This document shows positions 22,137-31,998 of a stretch of 64,000 nucleotides of DNA, one piece after another; positions within the stretch are counted from its first letter, which is position 1, and every line of letters begins with the position of its first letter. This DNA is from Lactarius indigo (Eukaryota; Basidiomycota; Agaricomycetes; Russulales; Russulaceae), in assembly GCA_025766275.1 (NCBI GenBank), contig JAFKAC010000098.1, forward strand, positions 141,470 to 205,469. The letters run 5' to 3'. A program made the translations under genes and the position numbers. The notes below the pieces were generated by a model, which was given only the letters and a program-made list of their open reading frames with translations, was not told the origin of the DNA and made no database searches.

Positions 22137-23041
22137 TAAGAGTAGACCATTTACTCAGCCATGGATGAGGCGCAAGTCGTTCGTATAAACTACTGGTCGA
22201 GACGCTTGATCTCTCCTATAGCCCGAGACCCTGAACTGCTGTAGGAAAGGACGATAGATCCTCCTCACACACGTGAACCCTGATTGCCGCAGAACGAGGC
22301 GTAAAGCGTTCCCAGAAAAACCACAAATTACAGAACGAGGCAATCGCCCTCCTCTGTAACCAGAACCGTGTGCGTAACAGTCCCCGAGCGGACGCGAAGC
22401 ACACCGACACTCAGTGCAATCGATACTGCGAGTCACCAACGAAACCAAATCACGATGCATAGAACCGAAACTGCTGCTGCCGATGGACGAGGCAAAACAC
22501 GTCCCCATGAAACCACGACTTGTGCGCATGACAGTCCCTGCGCGGACATGCACCACCCAGAGCCAGGACACATGATGAATAACTTGAGACAACCCGCATA
22601 TATTGAACCAGCCAGCGAACACAACGTAAAGTGTTTGATAGATAGAACGACACCCTTGAACCATGCAACGTGCTACGCCAACGATTGACATACAGAACAG
22701 AACCTGAACAACCCACGGAAAGAGTCAGTGATATTCAAACAGCTCACGACGCCAGTGAACAAATGACGACGACTCACAGAACAAGCGCAAGATAACGCAA
22801 TGACACAGAACTTGAAGAACCCCACGCTCAACGAATTGAGCAAACAGGCACAGCCGTACACGAAACCTACGAAGGAACGTGTAATTGAACAACACAGCAC
22901 AGAACCTGTAGGAACGCCACCCAGAAATCACAACAGCCGAATAGACGGATGTCAGTGGATAGAGAAACACGACAGCGACAAAGAAGAGCAACGTACGGAC
23001 ATGCAGGCATCAATGAACGCCTCATCAATAACGAAGAATCA
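22137..23041 (+). pseudogene. GyE leader/gag region, decayed and repeat-bearing
   Basis: A/C-rich sequence with diverged repeats. GACGAGGC-type blocks recur near 22163, 22292 and 22485, and GTGCG(T/C)A(A/T)-CAGTCCC blocks near 22369 and 22515. No intact frame remains. The sequence continues in style at 38715 across GyC, so both belong to one old element. Confidence 0.45.
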
Positions 23042-23548
23042 TGTTACGGTATGGACTCAAATGACTCATTACACACGACTCATGACCGGTTATGACTACG
23101 GTCTGGTATCCGTATTAGTCATGGACTCTTACTTCGCATCAGTCAGCATAGTAGTTCGCATGTGATTGTGACTCATGTATGACTCATTCCTAGGATAGCG
23201 GTACTAGGGTTCGAGCTAGTTACGCTATTGGTTACTTACTATTCCAGCGGCGCTTCAAAGCCCGCGTGTATCTGTATAAGTAGTAGCAGCGGAAGACCAA
23301 GAGTCCCCATCTTGGTCTTCTTCAAATCCACCACTTGACTCGTTCTCTTTCTTGCCTTAGTCTCGGACTAAGTGTGCCTCCACTCGTATCCAAGGGATAC
23401 TACTTCTTTGCTCTAAGCTGCAGTGTGTGCCGGCGTGCCCCTGTTCAGCTCGCGTTGGGTTGACACATGATCCCCATTCGCCTAACCCCGTTAAGTTGAT
23501 TACGCCCTCACAGCGTCCAAGTCGGACTAACGCCGGTGGAGCGTAACA
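23042..23548 (+). repeat. GyC 5' LTR
   Basis: TGTTACGG...GCGTAACA. Three TGACTCAT motifs (23062-23069, 23169-23176 and 23180-23187) match the Gcn4/AP-1 bZIP site. GTATAAG at 23274-23280 lies about 30 bp before ATCTTGGTCTT at 23309-23319, the inferred transcript start, which forms the right arm of an 11-bp hairpin. It differs from the 3' LTR at five CpG positions, with the decayed base here each time. Confidence 0.95.
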
Positions 23549-23550
23549 TT

Positions 23551-23561
23551 AAGACCAAGAT
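23551..23561 (+). promoter_or_regulatory. GyC self-primer binding site
   Basis: AAGACCAAGAT begins two bases after the 5' LTR and is the exact reverse complement of ATCTTGGTCTT at 23309-23319, the predicted 5' end of the RNA. This 11-nt pairing is what Tf1/sushi-type elements use to prime reverse transcription without a tRNA. GyD has the same pair (63700-63710 for the primer site). Confidence 0.75.
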
Positions 23562-23569
23562 CCTCAACC

Positions 23570-24711
23570 GTGGCGTACTCAACCAGAGACCAGTGGACAT
23601 CATTCCGTCCCTATCATATTGAAAGACAAGGAGATCGCAACGTACCTACAAGATTTCTAGGAGCAGCTCAGTGGAGAGAACGAGGAGAAGATACCGGATA
23701 CTTCGTAGAGTTTAACGGTCCCAACCGTTTCCGACCTGTTGAGTTCAATTTTGAACATCTCTGTTGGACCGAGGTTACTTGGAACCCCATAGATCACCGC
23801 TGGGATATTGTACGACCAGCTGGAAGAAATTACAACTGCGACAGTGACGCGCGAGAGCTCAACAGCCGCGCCGATTACGGTCCCATAGACGGACAAGCAC
23901 AAGAGCATACAGACGAAGGAATCAGCGGAGAAGAAGCCTCCGAAAGTCAGTCACCAAGCAGAGGAACAACACCAGCAGAAGACGCCAGCCTAGGAGCAAT
24001 TGGCGATCACATTATACAACGAACTGAGTCCCTTACCATTCATCAACCCGAACCAGAAGTAATTCACATTCGTAGTCCAGCAGTCGCAATGGCCACTGCC
24101 ACCATCACGCAAGAAGAGCTGCAGCTCACTACCGAAGCAAGGGATCAAATAGCCCTAGAAGAACAGAGACGTATCGCAGAAGAATCACGAGCTAATCTGG
24201 CGCCCATCAATCCATACACTGGTCATCGAATGACCGACGACGACGTAGCCATCCATCGTGCCATTGGCCCAGATGTAGCTGACCCCCCCAGTGGAGGAGG
24301 CGGACCTCCTAACGCCCTACCAGGAGGAGGAGGAGGAGGACCCCCGTCGAGAGGACCTGGGTTTGGTGGGTTCCCTGGGGGATTCCCAGGAGGACCACCT
24401 GGAGGAGGACCTCCGGGAGGAGGATTACCAGGTGCAGGACCCATTATTCCCCCTCCAAGTAATAAGCTAGCTGGCGAAGCACCAACAGTATTTGACGGAG
24501 AACGCGCGAAAGTTGAAGCGTTTCTCACTCAATGGCATGTCTACTGGGGAATGAATGCCGACGAAGGCATTATGGCAACCCCATACCGACGCGCATTACT
24601 CTTCCTCTCTTACATCAAAGGCGTCAACGTTAGCGAATGGGTACTAGCAATGCTCACCTGGCTCAATGGCCAGATACAAGCCGGAATACCGCGAACAAGT
24701 GAAGGGTTATG
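23570..24711 (+). pseudogene. GyC gag, N-terminal part (cut by GyB)
   Basis: Open from the LTR edge; no ATG occurs near the start and the first candidate is GTG at 23570. Residues 1-100 form an N-terminal domain with many aromatic residues (QWTSFRPYHIE, FVEFNG), then come an acidic linker and a Gly/Pro-rich stretch near 240-295. A capsid-like region follows (APTVFDGERAKVEAFLTQW). The frame is cut after SEGL by GyB; the last 5 bases, TTATG, are repeated at 32576-32580. The capsid continues at 32576. Confidence 0.9.
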
Positions 24712-25288
24712 TGTTATGATCCGACGCTTCGGACCTAACCCACAGTATGTCTCCACCCTGACTTCCCCTTTTGTATCATACCTTGTTACCAAAGGAGCTA
24801 CTGTTACTAGTGGCGCTGTTTCTTTGATCCGAACTTCTGCTTACCCCGTTTAGTCTCTTTAACATTGTGTGGACTTGTGTTCATGTTGTTTGGAACCCTG
24901 TCCTATATAAACCTGTACCATAGACCGTAGGAAGCCAGACTTGGCTTCGTTTGCAATCTAGCAACCTTGCCTCCGTATTTTGGTGTGACCTCGCCTTATC
25001 CCTCTCTTCTTGTGCATCCCCTACCTCAGTCCCTAACCAGGACACTTCGAAGTCTTTGCAGTTGAACTATATCAACGCGTTACACCTGTTATACTCTGTG
25101 CACTAGCAAGATCCAGTGTAGAGAAGTGTTAGACACTTCGGACGAGGAGTCCTACATTACAGAGTAGTGCTGCACCTTGTGCCACACTTTACCACTCGTA
25201 TTTCATAGCAATAAGACAACAGAGGTCTTCGCTTGATACTTGTGTGATTCAGAACCTCTAGAACCCACGCCTCTGCTAGGGCGTAACA
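24712..25288 (+). repeat. GyB 5' LTR with promoter
   Basis: TGTTATGATCC...AGGGCGTAACA. TATATAA at 24904-24910 precedes AGACTTGGCTT at 24937-24947 by 33 bp; this 11-mer is the inferred RNA start and is embedded in a short hairpin (GAAGCCA-GAC-TTGGCTTC). Confidence 0.95.
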
Positions 25289-25289
25289 T

Positions 25290-25300
25290 AAGCCAAGTCT
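25290..25300 (+). promoter_or_regulatory. GyB self-primer binding site
   Basis: AAGCCAAGTCT, one base after the 5' LTR, is the exact reverse complement of AGACTTGGCTT at 24937-24947. The sequence is unrelated to those of GyC and GyA, but its position and pairing are the same. Confidence 0.75.
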
Positions 25301-25415
25301 ACAACACCCAAGACACTACTGCCACACAGCAGAGTGGGCGACGGATCCTCCTTGACACAAGAGGCCGCTTCAGCCATCCCCTCACACAAATCAGCACCCA
25401 AGATAGACCACAATC

Positions 25416-27107
25416 GTGGCTAGCATCAGTGTCACCTTTGAATCAGACAACGATTGGACCCCAGTCACAACCAGAACACAAGACGACCTCCCACACCACG
25501 TTAAAAGCAGTCAACTAGGAAAAGGAGCTCGCTGGGCCACAACATCAGGCAGACCACCTTGTTATAAGTGCCTCATCAAAGGCGAACTTAGACCAGTAGA
25601 ATTCATCAACAACAACTGGTACATCCTCCGATACTTTCAGAACGCATACCACACCAGAGCCATAAACATCACACCACACAGATTTGCTGAAGGACTAGGC
25701 TGGTGGAACGAAGAGGACGAACAGAACCCGGAAACGCCCACACAACAATCATCCTCAACACCAAGAAACACTAGGGGAACATACGGACTACAACAAGACT
25801 CATCGTCAGAAGAACCCAGCTCAGACGAAGCGGAATCACACTCAGAACTATCCCACTCCTCAGAACACCGCCTAGACATCACAGTACCCACACAAGCTTC
25901 GTCGCAAGCCAGCCCCACTATTCCTATCTGGATAGAACCATCCCCAGCGGAAGAAGGATTCCCAGCCCCACTACCACCAATCAGATTACCCTCCCCAATC
26001 GAACCACCCCAGATCCTCAACACACCACAGCCAACACTTGTCATGTCAGCCATAAACGCCACAGGTACTGGCACAGGTACCGGCTCAAGCGCTGGAACAG
26101 GAGGAACACCAACAACGAGCTCAGGAGGACTCAAAGGCACACCCCCTACTCCGTTCACCGGAGATAGAACAGAGAGTGGTCAGTTCAAAAGAGAACTACT
26201 ACGATATATCAAGTTAAATAGCGAGAATGAACTCATCAAAGAACCTTATGCACGAGTACTATTCGCCCTTACAATGTTCAAAGGACCCGGTGTACAGCTG
26301 TGGGTCAACCAAACCGAAGATGACATGGAAGCGGCACTAGCAGACCCCACCAAAGCCCTCACCAAAAACAGCAAAGATCTTTGGGACGGTTTTCTCGACA
26401 CCTTCGACAGAGACTGGACCGACACTCTAAACAAAGAAAGAGCCTATCAGAAGCTCATCAATCTGACGATGCAGGGTGGAGCATTGGACAGCTATATCCT
26501 CGACTTCGAACACCTTGCAGGAATAGCTGGATGGGCAAGAGATGCCCCTGGAACGGTGGAATTCTTCAAAAGAGGGCTACCCACAGGACTGTATCGTGCT
26601 TGCCTTATGCGAACCACCATCCCAAACACCATGGACGAATGGCAAACCGCTGCCAGAGCAGAACACCAACGCTGGAAGCTGCTAAAAGCCAGACCAGGGA
26701 ATAGAAACCCAGGGCCAACCCAGAATGTCCACCAAGGACGACCAAAGCGAGACCCAAATGCGATGGATGTAGATGCCACCACCTCTGCCCCCTTTAAGAA
26801 GCTTACTGAAGAAGAAAAGAAAGCCCTCATGAAAGAAGGACGCTGCTTCAAGTGCAGACAGCAAGGACACATGGCTAGGAACTGTCAACGACAAAACACC
26901 ACTAACCAAACCAAAGCCAGAGCCACAGACACCCAAGAAGCGGACACTGCACCCCCATACACCCCAGAAGCAAGCACCTCATCGGTGGCTGCTACCACAA
27001 CCGAAGATAAAGTCCGACAAGCCCATGCACTCGTCCAAGGCATGACTGAGGATGAAAAGAGACGCTACTATGCCTTAGACCAGGATTTTTGCGATGCCGA
27101 CCTGTGA
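25416..27107 (+). CDS. GyB gag
   Basis: 563 codons. There is no in-frame ATG after the stop at 25404 until 26043; the first candidate start is GTG at 25416, at the same place relative to the domain as the GTG in GyC. The N-terminal domain (about residues 1-100, with WYILRYFQNAYHTRAINI) is followed by an acidic Ser/Pro linker. A capsid region spans about 240-430 (ITQ-like helices, IAGWARDAPGTVEFFKRGL) and a zinc knuckle CFKCRQQGHMARNC lies near 475. It ends in TGA at 27105 after overlapping pol. Gag should form the particle and package RNA. Confidence 0.93.
   Translation: MASISVTFESDNDWTPVTTRTQDDLPHHVKSSQLGKGARWATTSGRPPCYKCLIKGELRPVEFINNNWYILRYFQNAYHTRAINITPHRFAEGLGWWNEEDEQNPETPTQQSSSTPRNTRGTYGLQQDSSSEEPSSDEAESHSELSHSSEHRLDITVPTQASSQASPTIPIWIEPSPAEEGFPAPLPPIRLPSPIEPPQILNTPQPTLVMSAINATGTGTGTGSSAGTGGTPTTSSGGLKGTPPTPFTGDRTESGQFKRELLRYIKLNSENELIKEPYARVLFALTMFKGPGVQLWVNQTEDDMEAALADPTKALTKNSKDLWDGFLDTFDRDWTDTLNKERAYQKLINLTMQGGALDSYILDFEHLAGIAGWARDAPGTVEFFKRGLPTGLYRACLMRTTIPNTMDEWQTAARAEHQRWKLLKARPGNRNPGPTQNVHQGRPKRDPNAMDVDATTSAPFKKLTEEEKKALMKEGRCFKCRQQGHMARNCQRQNTTNQTKARATDTQEADTAPPYTPEASTSSVAATTTEDKVRQAHALVQGMTEDEKRRYYALDQDFCDADL
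27083..27089 (+). promoter_or_regulatory. -1 ribosomal frameshift heptamer GGATTTT (GyB)
   Basis: G GAT TTT is in the gag frame just before the gag stop. After a one-base slip the reading enters the pol frame, open from there on. The heptamer matches the X XXY YYZ pattern in its Y bases and is identical to one known to work in dianthoviruses. A downstream stimulatory fold was not examined. Confidence 0.6.
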
Positions 27108-30100
27108 GAGCTGACAGGGAGGCCAATTCAATGTATAGTGTTCGCGATAGTGCTATGACAATCAAAGTCCTCGTTCGCCTATACTACAAAGAAGCTCGCA
27201 TAAATGTACTGCTGGACAGCGGTGCAACAGACAACCTAATCGACCGAAACTTAATCCAAAAACTTGGGCTAGGGACCACTCCCTTAAAACCACCCAGATT
27301 GGTCCGAAATGTAGATGGATCACTAAACAAAGATGGCACCATGACGGAAACATGCCAGTTATGGATAAAAAGAGGAGAAGAAGAGACTCCTTTCCAGTTT
27401 TTCGTAACCAGCCTAGGAGAAGATAGAATGATCTTCGGGTACCCCTGGTTTGAACACGAAAACCCAGACATAGACTGGAAGAAACAAGAGCTGAAAGGAG
27501 AAGCAGTCACCATCCTGACAGGAGGGTACCGCTTCCGAAGAAAGCGACACCAAGAAGCAAAAGCGGCAGCAACTAAAACAACCTTTGACCCAGTAAAAGA
27601 AACCGCAATCCCAGAAGAGTACCAGCGCCACAACAAAGTATTCTCAGACGAAGAAGCACAGCGCTTTCCCCCAGAAAGAGAAGAAGACCATCCCATCACA
27701 TTGCGACCAGATGCACCCAACAAGATCAACTGCAAAATCTACCCCTTGACTCCAGAAGAGGACAAAGAGTTGAAGGCATATCTCGACGAAAACATAGCAA
27801 AAGGATACATCTATGAAGGAAGCTCCCCCTACGCTTCCTCCTTCTTCTTCAGAAAGAAAACAGACGGAGGGTTGCGCCCTATCCTGGACTACAGACCCCT
27901 AAATACCTGGACAATAAAAGACACTTACCCACTACCTCTCATTTCCGACATCCTGACAAACTTAAATGGGAAAACACTGTTCTCAAAGTTCGATATCAGA
28001 TGGGGGTACCATAACATCCGCATAAAAGAGGAAGACCAGTGGAAGGCAGCCTTCAAGACACCAAGGGGGCTGTTCATCCCTCGAGTCATGACCTTTGGCC
28101 TCACAAACGCACCAGCCACCTTTGCAAGAACCATGAGCAGAATACTTCGACCACTTATGGACAAATACCCAAGAGAGCTATTTGTATACATGGATGATGT
28201 CCTAATAGCCACAGAAGAAGACACAGAACGCCACAGACAAATTGTACACGAGTTCTTGGAAATCTGTGAAAAGGAATCTTATTTCCTTAAAGCGTCGAAA
28301 TGTGTGTTCGAACAAAGAAAGATCCACTACCTAGGCATTGTCATCGATGGGTCTCAAATCAAAATCGACCCAAAGAAGGTGGAAGGACTAAAAGACTGGC
28401 CAAGAGACATCAAGTCAGTCAAACAAGCAAGAAGCGTGTTGGGGACACTAAGTTATCAGCGACCCTTCATCCCCAACTTCGCTCACTTAGCAAGACCCAT
28501 CACGGACACAATAAAGACGTCAGAAGGACCCTTCAGATGGACAAAAGAAGCAGCAGAAGCCTTAGAAGCTCTCATCACGCTTGTGTGCAAAGACCCCATC
28601 TTATGCCAACCAGATATGGACAAACCTTTCGAACTAGAAGTAGATGCCTCCGCTTTCGCCACAGGGGCAATCCTAACACAAAGAGACAGCCGAAACAAAC
28701 CACAAGCTGTGGGATACTTCTCCAAATCATTTTCAGAAGCGGAGCGCAACTATGACATCCATGACAGGGAACTCCTGGCAGTAATCAGAGGACTGGAACA
28801 CTGGAGACACCTTCTTTTAGGATCCCCCCACGAAATTACAGTGTTTACAGACCACAAAAACCTAGAGTATTATCGCCACCCTCGACAAATCAATAGGAGA
28901 GTGGCGCGCTACATCCCCAGACTTGCAGACTATCACATCAAACTTCACCACAAACCAGGACCCCAAAACCATGCTGATGCCCTGTCAAGACGCCCTGACC
29001 ACGACACCGGAGCAGGAGATAACACTGATGTAGTGGTCCTGACCCCAACCATCTTCGCAAACTCCGCTCTCTCCATAAGGATAGATGACCGGGTCATGGC
29101 ACACCAAATGGACCACCAAGACACTCTGGACGAGTGGGCCGCCCCCTTCCACCTAGTAAAACAAGGCAAACACTGGTGGAGAGGTGACAAACTGGTGGTT
29201 GTGGACAACACACCGCTAAAGAGGGGGGTAATTTCCCTGTTTCACGACACAAAAACAGCTGGACACCCCGGAATAACAAAGACCTTGTGGCTAGTGTCAC
29301 AAGACTATTGGTGGCCAAACATGAAAGACGACATATCCGCATATGTAAAAGGCTGTGCCACATGCCAATCAAACAAGAACTTCCCTGGGAACCCGAAACC
29401 ACCGATATTCCCCATCAAGACTAACCCAGAAGCACTCCCTTTTGAAACCATCGCTCTAGACTTTATCACAAAGCTACCCCAATCAGAAGACAATGACACA
29501 ATTCTCACCATCACGGATCATGACTGTTCCAAAGCAGCCTTCTTTATCCCATGCAGCGAAACAATAGACGCAGAAGGAGTGGCAAAACTCTATGCCAAAA
29601 CTGTCCTGCCACACTATGGACTACCAAGAAGGGTCATCTCCGACAGAGACCCCAGATTCACAGCGAAGTTCATCAAAGAACTGTGCAGAGTGCTTGACAT
29701 AGAACAAAACATCAGCACAGCATACCACCCACAAACAGATGGACAATCAGAGCGAACAAACCAGTGGTTAGAACAGTACCTCCGAATGTTCATAAACCAT
29801 CAACAAGACAATTGGACGGAGCTACTACCACTGGCACAGTACACCCACAACTCCTGGCCAAGCGCAACCACTAAAAAGGCACCCTATGAATTAATCCTTG
29901 GATACATCCCAAGAGTACACCAACCAGAAAGAACGACCACAGTACCAGGAACACAAGAGAGATTAGAGCGAATCCAGGAAGCCAGAAGGACCGCCCAAGC
30001 AGCAATTACCCATGCACAGTCACTCTACAAAGGATCCTCTCGCTTCGAACAACACACAGAAGGAGATAGTGTGTGGCTGGATGCCAGGAACTTGAAAACA

Positions 30101-31972
30101 ACGCACCCTAGTTTCAAGTTAGCCCCAAAAAGATATGGACCCTTCAGGGTCACAAAGAAGATCTCCGCCACCACATATGCCCTGAAACTTCCCCATCAGT
30201 GGCGGATCCACCCAGTATTCCATGCGTCCCTCCTGATGCCATACAAAGAAACCTCCATACATGGAAAGAACTTTACGGAACCACCCCCAGATCTAGTAGA
30301 TGGAGAACAGGAGTGGGAAGTCGAGAGAATACTAGAAACAAGACGCCACAGGAACCAGTTACAGTTCCTAATCAAGTGGAAGGGATACTCCGATGCACAC
30401 AACAGTTGGGAACCAGAAAAGAACCTCAACGCCCCAGAACTTATTCAGGAACACTTTGAAAGCAACCCCAGAAGCGAAGGAGCAAAACAATGGTTAAAAC
30501 GAAAGGAAGTAACAGTACGAACAGCAACCACCTTCCCCACTAGCTTCCTCACCATGCCCTCTCGCTCCTCCTCGGTAGAACGTCTTGTTGCTCGTGCCAT
30601 GGAAAGAGGCTCCTTTGACGAAACACCCTCTGTTACACCCTCTTCTGGCTATTCTCCCTTCCCAGCACGACCCCCTTCCTTGCCCTCACTCATCCAGGAA
30701 CCACAACCCATCGATCCCACCATGCCCAGCGTCATAGAGACAGAAGGAGGAGGAATAGCCCTTCGCGTTCCCCCTCCTGGACACACAGCTCCCCCTACTC
30801 CCGAGATACACCGACCTACCACCTCCCCCCCTGATCTCAGAGTAACCATGGCTCGTCTCAGTGAAATAATCAACGACCCAATCATGGACGCACTCCCCAT
30901 TAACTATGAAAGAATGCACATCACTGCTGAGGAAGACGACGACCCTGGCTACCCCTTCTTCTTGAATGACCCCTGGAGCAGCCGCTATGTCCACTTCCTC
31001 ATCCCTGACGACGCTGACCCAACCTCGTACATCCGAAAGGATGCCAAATGGATCAAGATCAGTGAAAACAAAGAAGATGTCATCGGCACCATGGGCAAAA
31101 ACCTCCCTCACTATGGTCTCCCCCTTTTCCTCCTTCCCAGAAACGACGACCCCCACAACCCAGCTCCCCCCATCACCTCAGCTCAGATGCAGAACTTGGA
31201 TGAAGCTTCCCCCACAGCCAGACAAGTCGATGAAGTCCTAGAAGACCTGAAAGATGACCGCCTCACAGCAGAAATCTCCAGGACTCGCCGACTCTTGCGA
31301 AATCAGAAGGCCCTCCGAAAGGAGATTGAAGGCCTGTACAAGACGATGGAGCCCCTCAAAAGGCACCTCCTCAACATGGACATGCAGCTAACCAGCACCC
31401 GAAGAAGGCTGCAAGAACACAAGGCCTATGTCCGGATTGCAGACCGATGGCTCACACTACACCCCCCTCCTCCGGAAGAAGAAACTCACCCCTTTGAAGT
31501 CCACCCCATTCCTGCCCCTGCTCCACCTCGCTACCACTCCATGCCACGACTCCACGACGAACCAGAAGGACCTAGCCCCTCTGCAGAAAGGAAGAAGAGA
31601 CGCAAGCGCAGAGCCAACAAGAAGGAGACTGGCACCATTCGACTTTGTTACAGGTGCCAGTCTGAAGACCACCTCTCCTTCGCCTGCCCTCAAAAACAGA
31701 AGTTCTGCTGGAGGTGTTCTAGCACTGACCACTTCCCCTATCAGTGCCTCTGGCCAGCCCCAGAAGAACGCACTCAGTGGTGTGGCAAGTGTTTTACCAG
31801 CAACAACCACGAAGAAATCAAGTGCCCCAAGTATGAAAAGTGTCGCAAGTGTGGGGCCCATGGTCCCTTCAACTTCCTTCGCCAACATCGTTGCCCCCTC
31901 CCTCGCGAAAGCACCCCCTCCAACGATGTAGACAACGATGTCTACGACCTGATGGACTTCGAAGCACTCTAG
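27086..31972 (+). CDS. GyB pol with post-chromodomain zinc-knuckle extension
   Basis: About 1628 codons in the -1 frame relative to gag. Protease VLLDSGATDNL near residue 41; RT with YMDD near 367 (LFVYMDDVLIA); RNase H with VDASAFATGA and DALSRRP. Integrase HHCC runs from about 717 (H..H) to 756 (CATCQSNK), and the core starts with DFITKLPQ near 790, then SDRDPRF and DGQSERTNQ. The chromodomain is at about 1075-1120 (EWEVERILE...FLIKWKGYSDAHNSWEP). After it come a Pro-rich linker, a globular-looking segment (YPFFLNDPW...HYGLPLFLLP) and a coiled coil near 1380-1440. Four Cys/His knuckles follow at about 1518-1605 (CYRC..H..C, CWRC..H..C, CGKC..H..C, CRKC..H..C). The frame is intact throughout. 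Confidence 0.95.
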   Translation, partial: FLRCRPVRADREANSMYSVRDSAMTIKVLVRLYYKEARINVLLDSGATDNLIDRNLIQKLGLGTTPLKPPRLVRNVDGSLNKDGTMTETCQLWIKRGEEETPFQFFVTSLGEDRMIFGYPWFEHENPDIDWKKQELKGEAVTILTGGYRFRRKRHQEAKAAATKTTFDPVKETAIPEEYQRHNKVFSDEEAQRFPPEREEDHPITLRPDAPNKINCKIYPLTPEEDKELKAYLDENIAKGYIYEGSSPYASSFFFRKKTDGGLRPILDYRPLNTWTIKDTYPLPLISDILTNLNGKTLFSKFDIRWGYHNIRIKEEDQWKAAFKTPRGLFIPRVMTFGLTNAPATFARTMSRILRPLMDKYPRELFVYMDDVLIATEEDTERHRQIVHEFLEICEKESYFLKASKCVFEQRKIHYLGIVIDGSQIKIDPKKVEGLKDWPRDIKSVKQARSVLGTLSYQRPFIPNFAHLARPITDTIKTSEGPFRWTKEAAEALEALITLVCKDPILCQPDMDKPFELEVDASAFATGAILTQRDSRNKPQAVGYFSKSFSEAERNYDIHDRELLAVIRGLEHWRHLLLGSPHEITVFTDHKNLEYYRHPRQINRRVARYIPRLADYHIKLHHKPGPQNHADALSRRPDHDTGAGDNTDVVVLTPTIFANSALSIRIDDRVMAHQMDHQDTLDEWAAPFHLVKQGKHWWRGDKLVVVDNTPLKRGVISLFHDTKTAGHPGITKTLWLVSQDYWWPNMKDDISAYVKGCATCQSNKNFPGNPKPPIFPIKTNPEALPFETIALDFITKLPQSEDNDTILTITDHDCSKAAFFIPCSETIDAEGVAKLYAKTVLPHYGLPRRVISDRDPRFTAKFIKELCRVLDIEQNISTAYHPQTDGQSERTNQWLEQYLRMFINHQQDNWTELLPLAQYTHNSWPSATTKKAPYELILGYIPRVHQPERTTTVPGTQERLERIQEARRTAQAAITHAQSLYKGSSRFEQHTEGDSVWLDARNLKTTHPSFKLAPKRYGPFRVTKKISATTYALKLPHQWRIHPVFHASLLMPYKETSIHGKNFTEPPPDLVDGEQEWEVERILETRRHRNQLQFLIKWKGYSDAHNSWEPEKNLNAPELIQEHFESNPRSEGAKQWLKRKEVTVRTATTFPTSFLTMPSRSSSVERLVARAMERGSFDETPSVTPSSGYSPFPARPPSLPSLIQEPQPIDPTMPSVIETEGGGIALRVPPPGHTAPPTPEIHRPTTSPPDLRVTMARLSEIINDPIMDALPINYERMHITAEEDDDPGYPFFLNDPWSSRYVHFLIPDDADPTSYIRKDAKWIKISENKEDVIGTMGKNLPHYGLPLFLLPRNDDPHNPAPPITSAQMQNLDEASPTARQVDEVLEDLKDDRLTAEISRTRRLLRNQKALRKEIEGLYKTMEPLKRHLLNMDMQLTSTRRRLQEHKAYVRIADRWLTLHPPPPEEETHPFEVHPIPAPAPPRYHSMPRLHDEPEGPSPSAERKKRRKRRANKKETGTIRLCYRCQSEDHLSFACPQKQKFCWRCSSTDHFPYQCLWPAPEERTQWCGKCFTSNNHEEIKCPKYEKCRKCGAHGPFNFLRQHRCPLPRESTPSNDVDNDVYDLMDFEAL

Positions 31973-31998
31973 GGAGAGTTGACTTAGAGAGGGGCTCA

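Noticed and set aside
30540..31972. GyB C-terminal extension as an envelope gene
   Set aside because: No signal peptide, no membrane segment, and it is in frame with pol; zinc knuckles suggest nucleic-acid binding.
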